Part shown: one piece after another, positions 26,350-35,398 of the stretch | Layout: each line of letters opens with the position of its first letter | Position numbering within the stretch: position 1 is the stretch's first letter | Assembly (NCBI RefSeq): GCF_015354735.1 | Contig: NZ_JACEFJ010000001.1 | Span: 822,522 to 886,521 of the forward strand | DNA: 64,000 nucleotides | Direction of reading: 5' to 3' | From: Pararhodonellum marinum | GTDB taxonomy: Bacteria > Bacteroidota > Bacteroidia > Cytophagales > Cyclobacteriaceae | Translations under genes and position numbers: made by a program | Notes under the pieces: generated by a model | The model's input: the letters and a program-made list of their open reading frames with translations, nothing else | Databases searched by the model: none | What the model was told of the DNA's origin: nothing

Positions 26350-28056
26350 TTAATCCAGACTATACCTTACTTTTCCTTCCACGATGGTCATGACGACCTT
26401 GGATTCCAGGATCTCATCTTCGGGCACTTGCATGATGTCCCGGTCAAATACCGTAAAATCAGCCGCTTTACCCACCGAGATGGATCCTTTAAAGTTTTCT
26501 TCAAATTCTGCATAGGCCCCGGCAAGGGTGTAGGAATGCAAGGCTTCTTCACGGGTCATCTTTTCTCCAGGCTCATATCCATCCGCTGGAGTTCCTTCCA
26601 GAGTTTTCCGGGTAACTGAAGCATAGAAAGAGGGGATAGGGTCTAAGGGCTCCACAGGTGCATCACTGCCATTGCTGACTACCGCCCCTGTCTTCAGCAG
26701 TTTTTGCCAAACATAAGCACCTTCTACAATCCGCTTTTCTCCCAATCGGTCAATGGCCCAAGGGCGGTCGGAACTCAGGTGAATGGCCTGTATGGCCGCT
26801 ATCACACCCAATTCTCCGAAACGTCCGATATCATCAGGGTGCAGGTGTTGGGCATGCTCGATGCGGAAGCGGTGGTCCTTGACCTCTGGGAATTTGGCAA
26901 AGGCAGCTTCATACCGGTCCAAAATCTCCTGATTGGCCCGGTCTCCGATGGCGTGGGAACAGACCTGAAAACCAAGTTGCAAAGCCTTTTCCGAAACCTC
27001 CGTGACAACAGCCATGGGAAGGGTTTCATGACCAAAATGTCCCGGCCTGTCCAGGTATTCCTCTAACAGCCATGCGCCTCTCGGTCCCAGTGCCCCATCA
27101 CAATTCAGCTTGATGGAACGGACTGTGACAAAGTGGTCAGGATCAATCATGGGGCCTTTTTCATACCATTCCTCGATCAATTCCGGTTGCCGTCCGGTAA
27201 GCATCACATACAGCCTGATGCCCAGTTTTCCTTCGGATTTGAATTTCATCAGCAAATCGATCACATCCTGCTCACTGCCTGCATCATGGAAGCTTGTGAT
27301 TCCTTTTTCAAGTGATTCCTGAATGGCCAGCTCAAGAGCCTGTTCGGCCCTTTCCGGTGATTCTTCAGGTACTAACCTTGCAATGAGATAGGAAGCTCTT
27401 TCTGTGAAAACCCCCGTAGGGTTCCCCAAATCATCCCTGATGATTTCTCCTCCTTCCACGGTTTGCTTTTGCGATTCCGGGCTGAGTAAGTTGATTCCTG
27501 CCATTTCCATGGCTTTGGCATTGGCCATGGTGGCATGTCCGCTGGCATGGCGGAGAAAAACGGGATTGTCCGGTGATACGGCACTGAGGGCATCGTGGGT
27601 TTGGAATCCTTTGACCATGCGTTCCGGCTGTTGGATCCATTTGTCCTGATGCCATCCTCTCCCTGTAATCCAGCTTCCTGGTTCAGCATTCTCTACTGCT
27701 TCCGCCACTTTTTCCACCAATTCCTCGTAGGTTTTGACATACATCAGATCCAGTTCCAGTTTGTTGTAGCCAACACCCATTAGGTGGCCATGGGATTCGA
27801 TCCAGCCTGGTGTCAGGGTTTTTCCTCTCAAATCAATCATTTCGGTGGCGTTGCCTTGATAAGCTTCCATTTCTTTATCAGATCCAACAGCTAAAATCAA
27901 CCCGTCCTTGACAGCCACAGCCTGGGCCTGAGGTGTTGCTTCGTCCACCGTGTAGAGGGTGCCATTCATTAAAATCATATCTGCTTTTTCTTGGGCTTCT
28001 TTACAAGAAACAAAAAGGGATAGCATTAGGATAGTGAGCGTAAATTTTAATTTCAT
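26350..28056 (-). CDS. YtcJ-like amidohydrolase lipoprotein
   Basis: A 568-residue metal-dependent amidohydrolase of the YtcJ group. It has a lipoprotein signal MKLKFTLTILMLSLFVSC (Cys18). The N-terminal beta-sandwich strand reads ILMNGTLYTVDE, the HxH metal motif lies in WIESHGHLMG, and further histidines occur in CSHAIGDRAN and RIEHAQHL. GSDAPVEPLDP gives the late Asp. Family members hydrolyse amides or N-formyl groups; the substrate is unknown. It is a single gene. A perfect inverted repeat lies 20 nt upstream of its start. Confidence 0.9.
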   Translation of the reverse strand: MKLKFTLTILMLSLFVSCKEAQEKADMILMNGTLYTVDEATPQAQAVAVKDGLILAVGSDKEMEAYQGNATEMIDLRGKTLTPGWIESHGHLMGVGYNKLELDLMYVKTYEELVEKVAEAVENAEPGSWITGRGWHQDKWIQQPERMVKGFQTHDALSAVSPDNPVFLRHASGHATMANAKAMEMAGINLLSPESQKQTVEGGEIIRDDLGNPTGVFTERASYLIARLVPEESPERAEQALELAIQESLEKGITSFHDAGSEQDVIDLLMKFKSEGKLGIRLYVMLTGRQPELIEEWYEKGPMIDPDHFVTVRSIKLNCDGALGPRGAWLLEEYLDRPGHFGHETLPMAVVTEVSEKALQLGFQVCSHAIGDRANQEILDRYEAAFAKFPEVKDHRFRIEHAQHLHPDDIGRFGELGVIAAIQAIHLSSDRPWAIDRLGEKRIVEGAYVWQKLLKTGAVVSNGSDAPVEPLDPIPSFYASVTRKTLEGTPADGYEPGEKMTREEALHSYTLAGAYAEFEENFKGSISVGKAADFTVFDRDIMQVPEDEILESKVVMTIVEGKVRYSLD

Positions 28057-28076
28057 GTCATCTTGTTTGCTTCAAT

Positions 28077-28097
28077 CTAAGACAAATCAGGTCTTAG
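28077..28097. promoter_or_regulatory. Inverted repeat upstream of the amidohydrolase
   Basis: CTAAGAC, 7 nt, GTCTTAG: a perfect 7-bp palindrome beginning 20 nt before the amidohydrolase ATG. Its symmetry and 14-bp half-site spacing suit a dimeric repressor; a leader hairpin is the alternative. Confidence 0.35.
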
Positions 28098-28263
28098 CGC
28101 AAATCTTAAAGAAACAAAAGTGGATGCGGGGCTTATCACGAAAAAGAAATCGTACAAAACCTACGCGGTTTCCTTCAAATCAACAAGTTAATTGACAAAG
28201 GCTAATTTCATTGGTAAGCTGACTTCATCCAAAAGCAGGCTACTGATTTAAACGTAGATATGA

Positions 28264-28271
28264 TATTTTTG
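28264..28271 (+). promoter_or_regulatory. Candidate -7 element of the S9 peptidase gene
   Basis: TATTTTTG matches the Bacteroidota -7 consensus TAnnTTTG. It is upstream of the S9 peptidase gene; no convincing -33 TTTG lies about 19 nt before it. Confidence 0.3.
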
Positions 28272-28390
28272 GCTAGTAAGTAGAAAAACCAAAAAAAAAT
28301 CAACCATTCCTATCATTCCAAAGCCAAACATTTCTTTTTGCAATGTCCATTTGTCTGATTTTTTTTACATTGGGGAAAGTCAATTCCATT

Positions 28391-30490
28391 ATGCAAAAGC
28401 TAATTTCTTTTCCCTTCCTATTGGGGCTTATCCATTTGTGTACCTGTACTTATGGACAAACCTTCACGATTGAACAAATTTCCCGTTTCCCGTTTCCTTC
28501 TGAGTTGGTCAGTTCTCCCACACAGCAAGAAATAGCATGGGTTTTTCAGGAGGAGGGGAGAAGGAATATTTACTTGGCTTCTGCCCCTGGTTTTTCTCCT
28601 TTTAAACTTACTGATTTCGATGAGGATGATGGGCAGGAAATCAGCAGTCTTCAATTCTCTGCCGATGGGGAATGGTTGGTTTTTGTGAGGGGGGGAGAGC
28701 ATGGTGGAAGAAATGCCCATACCCCGGTTAATCCGCAAAACTTACCCCAAATGCCCAAAGTATCCATCATGAAGATTTCCATGCATGGTGGTAAGGCCAT
28801 TGAATTGGCTGAGGGTGATTATCCCATTGTATCAAGTTCCGGAAAGGTGGCTTATCTGAAAAACGGACAAGTCTGGCAAACGACCCTCTATGAAGCAAAA
28901 TCAGAGCAGCTTTTTCAAGTCAAAGGAAATGTCAATGGCTTACAATGGTCTTCAGATGGCAGCATGCTTCTTTTTGTTGCCAACAGGTCTGACCATGCCT
29001 TTGTTGGAGTTTTCAGGGATGGCCAAAGCCCGATTCAATGGCTGTCACCCTCCTTTCATAAGGACACCAGCCCAAGGTGGTCTCCAGATGGAAAAAGGGT
29101 GGTGTTTGTCAGACTGCCAGGTGGAACAGGAGAGGCGAAACCCATTTTGGAACAAAGGCACAGTCCTTGGGAAATTTGGATCGCGGATCTTGAAACCGGC
29201 CAAGCGAATCGGCGTTGGAAAGCCCCGGAAACGGTAAGAGGATCTGTTCCAACTACTGATGGGGGATTCAATCTTCATTGGGCAGCAGAGGATGAGCTCA
29301 TTTACTTGTCCTATGAAGATGGTTGGCCCCACCTCTATGCAATGAAGGCATCAGGTAGTGCTTCAAGACTGCTGACACCCGGCGAATTTATGGTAGAACA
29401 TGTTAGGCTTAGCCCAGATGGACTAAAGCTTTACTTCTCTGCCAATGCAGGGGAAGATCCTTCCGACCTTGACAGAAGACATATCGGAACAGTAAATATT
29501 GCTGATGGGAATATGGAATTGATTACCGATGGAAAGGGCATCGAAGCCATCCCCGCACCCATGCTTGATGGAAGACATGTGGCCTATTTGAGTGCCACCG
29601 CTACCAGACCACTTTTGCCAACAGTAATGGATATAATGACCAAAAACAAAACTTTGATTGGGCAAAAAAATGTGCCGGAGGATTTTCCATCCAGTGAATT
29701 GGTGGTACCCACAGCTGTTCAGTTCAAGGCGGCTGATGGGACTACTGTGTATGGTCAAGTGTTTGAAAAAGACATTGAAATGTCAAATAAGCCAGCTGTA
29801 CTGTTTATACATGGAGGGCCTCAGCGGCAGATGCTTCTGGGATGGAGCTACATGGATTACTATGCCAATACCTATGCAATCAACCAATACCTAGCCGGCA
29901 GAGGTTTTGTTGTCTTATCGGTCAATTATCGTTTAGGGATTGGATACGGTCATGATTTTCACAAGGCAGAGCGGACATGGACCAAAGGAGGGGAGGAGTA
30001 CTTGGATGTAAAAGCAGCAGGAGCGTATTTGGCAGATCTTCCTCAGGTGGATCCGGATAAAATTGGGGTTTATGGTGGGTCTTATGGAGGCTATCTGACT
30101 GCCATGGCTCTGGCAAGGGATTCGGATTTGTTTAAAGTTGGCGTTGACATCCACGGCGTCCACAACCTCGATGGTAGGTTGGGCGTGGACGGGGCTTATG
30201 AACAGGCCCCAGATATTGAAGAAGCCAGAAAGGTAGCCTGGTTTTCCTCTCCGGTGGCCTATCTTGATGGTTGGACATCTCCTGTCCTCTTGATTCATGC
30301 CACAGATGATCGCAATGTTGATTTTAGACAGAGCAGTGATTTTGCCCGGAGGCTGGATGAAAAGGGCATTCCTTATGAATCCTTGGTCATTCCGGATGAT
30401 ACCCATCATTGGATGAAGTTTTCCAACCTTATCAAGGTGCATCAGGCCACTTGTGAGTTTCTGGAAAGGCACTTATTGGGGAGTGAGTAA
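28391..30490 (+). CDS. S9-family peptidase (prolyl oligopeptidase / acylaminoacyl peptidase)
   Basis: 699 residues from the ATG at 28391, which starts a normal signal peptide (MQKLISFPFLLGLIHLCTC); the frame opens at 28343. The N-terminal two thirds is a beta-propeller with PD40-like strands such as SPDGKRVVFVR. The C-terminal alpha/beta hydrolase has GGSYGGY (Ser580 in the longer numbering), Asp655 or Asp656 in HATDDRN and His688 or His689 in DDTHHWM, a complete triad. It is periplasmic and likely trims peptides. It converges with the leftward kinase operon. Confidence 0.92.
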   Translation: MQKLISFPFLLGLIHLCTCTYGQTFTIEQISRFPFPSELVSSPTQQEIAWVFQEEGRRNIYLASAPGFSPFKLTDFDEDDGQEISSLQFSADGEWLVFVRGGEHGGRNAHTPVNPQNLPQMPKVSIMKISMHGGKAIELAEGDYPIVSSSGKVAYLKNGQVWQTTLYEAKSEQLFQVKGNVNGLQWSSDGSMLLFVANRSDHAFVGVFRDGQSPIQWLSPSFHKDTSPRWSPDGKRVVFVRLPGGTGEAKPILEQRHSPWEIWIADLETGQANRRWKAPETVRGSVPTTDGGFNLHWAAEDELIYLSYEDGWPHLYAMKASGSASRLLTPGEFMVEHVRLSPDGLKLYFSANAGEDPSDLDRRHIGTVNIADGNMELITDGKGIEAIPAPMLDGRHVAYLSATATRPLLPTVMDIMTKNKTLIGQKNVPEDFPSSELVVPTAVQFKAADGTTVYGQVFEKDIEMSNKPAVLFIHGGPQRQMLLGWSYMDYYANTYAINQYLAGRGFVVLSVNYRLGIGYGHDFHKAERTWTKGGEEYLDVKAAGAYLADLPQVDPDKIGVYGGSYGGYLTAMALARDSDLFKVGVDIHGVHNLDGRLGVDGAYEQAPDIEEARKVAWFSSPVAYLDGWTSPVLLIHATDDRNVDFRQSSDFARRLDEKGIPYESLVIPDDTHHWMKFSNLIKVHQATCEFLERHLLGSE

Positions 30491-30526
30491 GGTATCCCTA
30501 CATGAAAAAATTTGAAAAGAGTTTGA

Positions 30527-31600
30527 TTAGAAATCCGTGAGCTTTGCAGTTTCTTTGATTTCTCTGAAAGCCCACTGTTTGGCCCAGGCAATGGTTTGAT
30601 CCTTGGGTAAAACCCCTTCAGAACAGCCCGGTTTAAGCAAAGAAGCAGCTGCTGTATAAATACCCATTTTCAGACATTCTTGAATGGGTTTTTGATCATG
30701 GAGAAACAGCAATACGCCAGCAGTGAAGGCATCTCCTGCTCCTGAAGTGCTCACTATCAGGTTATCCGGAAGCATTAAACTACCCTGCAGGTAATGGTCT
30801 CCATTGGCATGAAAGGCCATGACCCCATGAGGACAATGGATAAAAACCCATTCCAATACGCCCATGGCAAAAAGTCTGTCGCTTGCTTCCTTGAATCTGC
30901 ACAGGTCCAAATTAACTGTGCTTGATGATAGGCTGGCAGCCACATCCAGGTCCATTTCGACTATTTTGCCTGCTTCAAACTCGTTTAAAAACAAATAATT
31001 GGTGTAAGGCAAAGTAGAGGGAACCACTTGAGTAAACCGCTCGCTGCTTTCGCTGACGATGTCTAAGGAAGTTTTGAATCCTAATGATTGCGCCTTTTCA
31101 AAAAGATGAGAGGCTTTTGTTCGGCCTTGCGCATCAGAAATGTCCAACTTGTCAAGCAAGAGCAGGTAACCCAGATGAAGGATTTTGGCAGTAGACTGTT
31201 TTAAAGGAAAGTCTTCGTCAGTTAAATAGGCATTAGCCCCTCTGAAATGGAAAAAGGTTCTTCTCCCCGTTTTTTTGACAGACATCACATCACTGAAAGC
31301 AGTCGGGGCTTCTTGGGTAATTTTGAGATCAGTAGTGTCTATTCCATGCTGGAGGCAATCCTTTAAGATGGCTTGGCCATGAATATCATCTCCTATTAAT
31401 CCAACCCCATATAAAGGAAATCCCGCTTCAAGTTTACTGAGGTTTTTGAGGATGTTGTAAGGGGATCCTCCATTGCCCAAAGATTGATCCACGATATTGG
31501 CCAAACCATCCTGATGGGGATATTGATCAATGATCTTGATCTGATCCATAATCCAGTTGCCTCCTGCAATCAACCCATGCCGTTCACTGTTTTCCATCAA
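30527..31600 (-). CDS. PfkB-family sugar kinase
   Basis: A 357-residue ribokinase-like enzyme. NGGSPYNILKNLSKL near residues 42-56 is the substrate-binding start, and STSGAGDAFTAGVLLF near 285-300 is the PfkB signature 2 with catalytic base Asp290. It is the last gene of the leftward aldolase-dehydrogenase-isomerase-kinase set and overlaps the isomerase stop by 4 nt. In this setting it should phosphorylate a ketose, giving an aldolase substrate. The sugar is not identifiable from sequence; 5-dehydro-2-deoxygluconokinase-like activity is another possibility. Confidence 0.88.
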   Translation of the reverse strand: MMENSERHGLIAGGNWIMDQIKIIDQYPHQDGLANIVDQSLGNGGSPYNILKNLSKLEAGFPLYGVGLIGDDIHGQAILKDCLQHGIDTTDLKITQEAPTAFSDVMSVKKTGRRTFFHFRGANAYLTDEDFPLKQSTAKILHLGYLLLLDKLDISDAQGRTKASHLFEKAQSLGFKTSLDIVSESSERFTQVVPSTLPYTNYLFLNEFEAGKIVEMDLDVAASLSSSTVNLDLCRFKEASDRLFAMGVLEWVFIHCPHGVMAFHANGDHYLQGSLMLPDNLIVSTSGAGDAFTAGVLLFLHDQKPIQECLKMGIYTAAASLLKPGCSEGVLPKDQTIAWAKQWAFREIKETAKLTDF

Positions 31601-32166
31601 TCATTGATCAATTGAAAACATGCTGGCTCATCCTCTTCTATTTCTGAAAAGCGGCCGACTTTTGGATTGGCAAAAAAGTTATCGTTGAGATCATCATTGG
31701 CTGTGGATACTTCACTCAAGATGCAGGCTTTTGAATCGGGATAGAATTCATGGTACATGCCGGGGATCAAAGTGATCCGCTCTCCAGCCTTAAGGATGAT
31801 TTCCTGGCCAGGAAAGACAAATTCCATTTTATTATTGATCTGAACCTCAAAAGGTAGGTTTTGATTGGTCAAATAAGGGATTTCAGGCCATAATCTCAGA
31901 ACCAAGATCCCTAATCTGCAGGCGATGTCTTCTTTCTTCTTCCTATGACAATGGGCGGGAGTTTGCTGTTTTCTTGTGGCATAAATCAATTTTTCACTGT
32001 ACTCTGCCTCACTGGCTAAATTGATCAGGATCAGTCCATATTGCTTAAAATTTCCCAATCCAAAATCCGTCACATCCCAAATAGGGTCAGGGGGGAGGGT
32101 CCAGCCGTTGGCGTTGAAAAAATCGGATGCTTGTTTTACAGCTTGGTTGACTTCAGATCTTTTCAT
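31597..32166 (-). CDS. D-lyxose/D-mannose isomerase-like cupin
   Basis: A 189-residue member of the lyxose isomerase family (DUF1498). The metal-binding cupin motif is PAHCHRKKKEDI (His72, His74, Glu79), with a later His in GMYHEFYPD near 144. The N-terminus MKRSEVNQAVKQASDFFN, then GWTLPPDPIWDVTDFGLG, is diagnostic. Known members interconvert D-lyxose with D-xylulose or D-mannose with D-fructose. It overlaps the upstream dehydrogenase gene by 14 nt and the kinase by 4 nt, so the genes are translated as one set. The true substrate may differ. Confidence 0.88.
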   Translation of the reverse strand: MKRSEVNQAVKQASDFFNANGWTLPPDPIWDVTDFGLGNFKQYGLILINLASEAEYSEKLIYATRKQQTPAHCHRKKKEDIACRLGILVLRLWPEIPYLTNQNLPFEVQINNKMEFVFPGQEIILKAGERITLIPGMYHEFYPDSKACILSEVSTANDDLNDNFFANPKVGRFSEIEEDEPACFQLIND

Positions 32167-33301
32167 TTATTTTTTGATTTTCCATTGCTACTGATTTCCC
32201 GAGCTGATGGGAAATACCTGCTGCCGCAAATATTTCCTGGCTCATCACCGCCTCAAGGGGCGTGACACAACCGAACCCCTCACCCAACAATCCGGCTCTT
32301 TCCATAAAGAAGGCTGCCAACATCTGTTGAAAGATATCCGGAAAGCCAGGTTCAAATATGCCTCCGGTAATGGTTGGAAAAACCGAATTGAATCCCAAAT
32401 CCGTCCGCTTCCAGCTTTGTTCTTTTTCCCTGTGAAATGTCCAAAGGGTTTTTGGTGATTTGGTACTGAAGCGCACACCATTGTCCGTGCCATCTATTTC
32501 TATGTACCAGGTATTGGTTTCCCCAGGGGCTAGGCGTTTCATTTCCAAGTTCATTGGCACTGAGGTTCCTCTTACTTCCACTTCGGTATAAAGCATGGCA
32601 TTGTCCCAGGTGTCGCAATTGGCCATTCCCCCTTTGCCATCAGGTCTTTGGTGATAGATGTTTTGCAGTTGTGCAAACACTTTTTTGGGATAAAATCCCA
32701 AGCGTAGGGGCAGGTGTAAAGCATGCATGCCTAAGTCGCCCATCACACCGGTCTCTCCACAGTATTTGACCTGCCTTTTCCAATTGATGGGTTTGTCCGG
32801 GTCCATGTCTGATGAATGCAAAAAACCGGAACGAATCTGAATAATCTGTCCAAAATCCGCAGCCATTGCTGCTTTAAATGCCCTTTGTGCACCAGGCATA
32901 AATGGGAATTCCGAGCTGCAACGCACAAATCGGCCCAGCTGATCCGCTGTGTGCAGGATAGCGCGGGCCGCAGCCAAATCGATTCCAAATGGTTTTTCAG
33001 CCAAAAGATCCTTCCCAGCCTGCAAAACCTTTGAATACAATGATTCGTGCAGGTGGTGGGGCACCGCCACATACACTACCTCGATGCTTTCCTCATCAAG
33101 CAACTCCTCAACCTCTGTTGTTAGAAGTTTGACGGTTGGTATTTTTTTGTACCATTCGAGCACCTTTGGATTCAAGTCACAGACGGCTACCAATTCCGGG
33201 ATGACTGGATGATCTTCCAATGTAAACCAACGGCCGAACGCGCTAGCTGCTTCTTTGCCCATTAATCCGCCGCCTATGATTCCTACCTTGACCCGATTCA
33301 T
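32153..33301 (-). CDS. Gfo/Idh/MocA-family oxidoreductase (cytoplasmic)
   Basis: A 382-residue NAD(P)-dependent dehydrogenase. The Rossmann start is VGIIGGGLMGKEAASAFGRW. The catalytic lysine motif is LAEKPFGID near residue 100, and the family block with GDLGMHALHLPL carries the active-site His. There is no signal peptide, unlike the Tat-exported relative at 57350. It lies between the aldolase gene (1-nt gap) and the isomerase gene (14-nt overlap). It probably oxidises or reduces the sugar, or a derivative, handled by this operon. Inositol dehydrogenase is the best-known analogue, but specificity is not readable here. Confidence 0.89.
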   Translation of the reverse strand: MNRVKVGIIGGGLMGKEAASAFGRWFTLEDHPVIPELVAVCDLNPKVLEWYKKIPTVKLLTTEVEELLDEESIEVVYVAVPHHLHESLYSKVLQAGKDLLAEKPFGIDLAAARAILHTADQLGRFVRCSSEFPFMPGAQRAFKAAMAADFGQIIQIRSGFLHSSDMDPDKPINWKRQVKYCGETGVMGDLGMHALHLPLRLGFYPKKVFAQLQNIYHQRPDGKGGMANCDTWDNAMLYTEVEVRGTSVPMNLEMKRLAPGETNTWYIEIDGTDNGVRFSTKSPKTLWTFHREKEQSWKRTDLGFNSVFPTITGGIFEPGFPDIFQQMLAAFFMERAGLLGEGFGCVTPLEAVMSQEIFAAAGISHQLGKSVAMENQKINEKI

Positions 33302-33302
33302 T

Positions 33303-34142
33303 TTAATGGGATTGAGTAAGGTGGCTTAATTCAACACCGGCCTGTGCCCCGTCGTGTACGATGGCCATCAGGGCTTTTGTCATGGCTGCAGGATTGGGAT
33401 GCTGAATAATGTTTCTTCCATATACAATGCCTGCTACTCCCTGGCCAATCAATGCTTCTGTCCTAGACAAAATTTCTTCATCAGAAGCTCTTCCTCCTCC
33501 TCGAACCAATACAGGAATGGACCCGGCAATGGAAACCACCTGATGGTAATCTTCCACTTGTTTGGTAGGATCTGCTTTGATGATATCAGCACCCAACTCC
33601 ACTGCTTGGCGAACCAAAGGCAAAATCTTTTTTACATCCCCATCTACCATGTAACCGCCGGCTTTTTCATTGGATTGGAATACGAGTGGCTCAATCATCA
33701 AAGGCATGCCATACTGCTCGCAAATTGGTTTTATGGACAAAATGTTTTGGATGCATTGATCCGTTATTTCTGCCTCATCAGGGATTCTGAATAAATTGAC
33801 CACCACACAGGCAGCATCCAGCCGTAGCGCTTGCTCTACAGGCTGGGTAATCATTCGGCTATACAAGTGATCAGGTAATTTGTTGCCATATACGTTGGCA
33901 ACATCTGTTCGCAGAACAAGGGAAGGCTTAAAACGCCCCGCTTTGTTTTGCAGGTAATGTGCTTGGCCTATGGTCAATTGGATGGCATCTGGAGCGGCAT
34001 CAACCAAAACATTTACTGCTTTTTCAATATCTTCTATTCCCTTTAAAAATGGACCTTCATTAAAAAAACCATGATCCACTGCCACATCAAAACACTTGTT
34101 TGACTTGGGGTTGAATAATCTGTTTAAGCGGAATTGCTTCAT
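33303..34142 (-). CDS. Class I aldolase (DeoC/FbaB/LacD family)
   Basis: A 279-residue TIM-barrel aldolase. CFDVAVDHGFF near the N-terminus and the probable Schiff-base Lys189 in GADIIKADPT mark the class I DhnA/FbaB family. IPVLVRGGGRASDEE and GIVYGRNIIQHPNP form the phosphate-binding end. It should split a ketose phosphate into dihydroxyacetone phosphate (or a similar C3 unit) and an aldehyde. It is the first gene of the four-gene metabolic set, 74 nt after the ECF sigma gene. The substrate is unassigned: FBP, tagatose-1,6-BP, a ketose-1-phosphate, or a sulfosugar phosphate are all possible. Confidence 0.85.
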   Translation of the reverse strand: MKQFRLNRLFNPKSNKCFDVAVDHGFFNEGPFLKGIEDIEKAVNVLVDAAPDAIQLTIGQAHYLQNKAGRFKPSLVLRTDVANVYGNKLPDHLYSRMITQPVEQALRLDAACVVVNLFRIPDEAEITDQCIQNILSIKPICEQYGMPLMIEPLVFQSNEKAGGYMVDGDVKKILPLVRQAVELGADIIKADPTKQVEDYHQVVSIAGSIPVLVRGGGRASDEEILSRTEALIGQGVAGIVYGRNIIQHPNPAAMTKALMAIVHDGAQAGVELSHLTQSH

Positions 34143-34216
34143 TTTGGGTTTGGTATAGCTTTAAGCTTGATTTTCCTGACATCTGTTTCCTCTTTCATCG
34201 GTTGATACCATAAAAG

Positions 34217-34783
34217 TCAATTGGATAAATCAGCATTTTGTTTTAGGTAATCCCTGAGAAACTTGGAGGCATTTGAAAACTGGAATTTGACGGTATTGAT
34301 AGAGAGGCCCAGCTGTTCCGATACCTCCTTATTGTTCATTCCCTCTATACTTCTTAATCTAAAGATTTTTTGCTTGGCCGGAGAAAGTTTCCGAATTCCT
34401 TTTTCGACGATGTCCTGGTATTCACTGATCACCACTGCTTCCTCGACAAGGTTTCTGCTCTTCTCCGACCGCGTCGAGAGCTGTTGGTACTTGGCTATTT
34501 TGGTATTGTTGTTTCTGATTGTATTAAGACTCAGGTTGCGGAGAGAGGTGTATAGAAAACATTTAAGGGAAAGGGTTTCCTTCAGATTTCCCTTAAAAAA
34601 CCACAACTTCATGAATATTTCCTGAACAGTGTCTTCGGCAGCACAGGGATCTTTCAAATAGGATAAGGCAATATAATACAATTGTTTATGGTACTTTTCA
34701 TAAATCTCCGTAAAGGCATCTTCATCGGCTCCTTTAAGGGACATCACCAACACTGAATCTTCTGAGATCGCTTCAATCAACAT
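34217..34783 (-). CDS. ECF-type RNA polymerase sigma factor
   Basis: 188 residues from the ATG at 34783 (MLIEAISEDSVLVMSLKGAD); the open frame reaches 34870. Sigma region 2 (DAFTEIYEKYHKQLYYIALSYL, then EDTVQEIFMKLW) and region 4 (SPAKQKIFRLRSIEGMNNKE, then VSEQLGLSINTVKFQFSNA) are both intact. This is the Bacteroidota family found with SusC/SusD systems. Such factors usually adjoin a FecR-type anti-sigma gene; none is present here. It sits between the fucosidase and the aldolase genes, all leftward. Confidence 0.9.
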   Translation of the reverse strand: MLIEAISEDSVLVMSLKGADEDAFTEIYEKYHKQLYYIALSYLKDPCAAEDTVQEIFMKLWFFKGNLKETLSLKCFLYTSLRNLSLNTIRNNNTKIAKYQQLSTRSEKSRNLVEEAVVISEYQDIVEKGIRKLSPAKQKIFRLRSIEGMNNKEVSEQLGLSINTVKFQFSNASKFLRDYLKQNADLSN

Positions 34784-35398
34784 GTTTTTTAGTTTAAATA
34801 CCTCCAGGTGTTTTTTTATGCAATTTGAAACCAGAACATCGACGGTTAACCTATTGATAATTTGTATCAAACCCTGATTACCTTACAAAGAAGCACAACA
34901 TTTGGTGGAGAATCCACCTAAAAAACAACCAATGATAGTATTTTTTTTGCATTATCACCCCTTACCTTCCATGGACGGTAAATAGCAAAATAATTGGGGA
35001 TAAAGGAAATAATACACCCTCTCACCAACTTTGAAATCAATCGGAAATTTAATTTTTAAATGATGTATCCAAACGGAAATAATGAATTATATGTCAGCAT
35101 TTATCTCCTTTTACCTTCATTAAAATTTGATTAAAATAGTTTTGAAGAATATTTATTAAAAAGCATTTAAATTCTGTGCAAATGTTTTTTGGCGTAATGA
35201 TCAAGGTAAAGCCTAAATAATAAGAGCATTAAAGCCTTCAAGGTCTACCATAGGTCGGATTTCATGGTCAGTATAAACGTTAATTACATTTTTATTTTGG
35301 TAAAGTTTACCATGAAAAGAAAACAGACCACAAACTCCGACTTCCCAGCCTTTAATCAGTGACAACCGAATCCCAGTCTGTTGTCTACAGAGAGGTAA
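34784..35398. other. Intergenic region upstream of the ECF sigma gene
   Basis: 615 AT-rich bases between the fucosidase stop and the sigma factor start, both leftward. It must hold the sigma gene promoter, but I found no TTTG-N19-TAnnTTTG match. A 6-bp hairpin (GACAAC/GTTGTC, around 35362-35386) just after the fucosidase stop is too weak to call a terminator. Confidence 0.4.
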
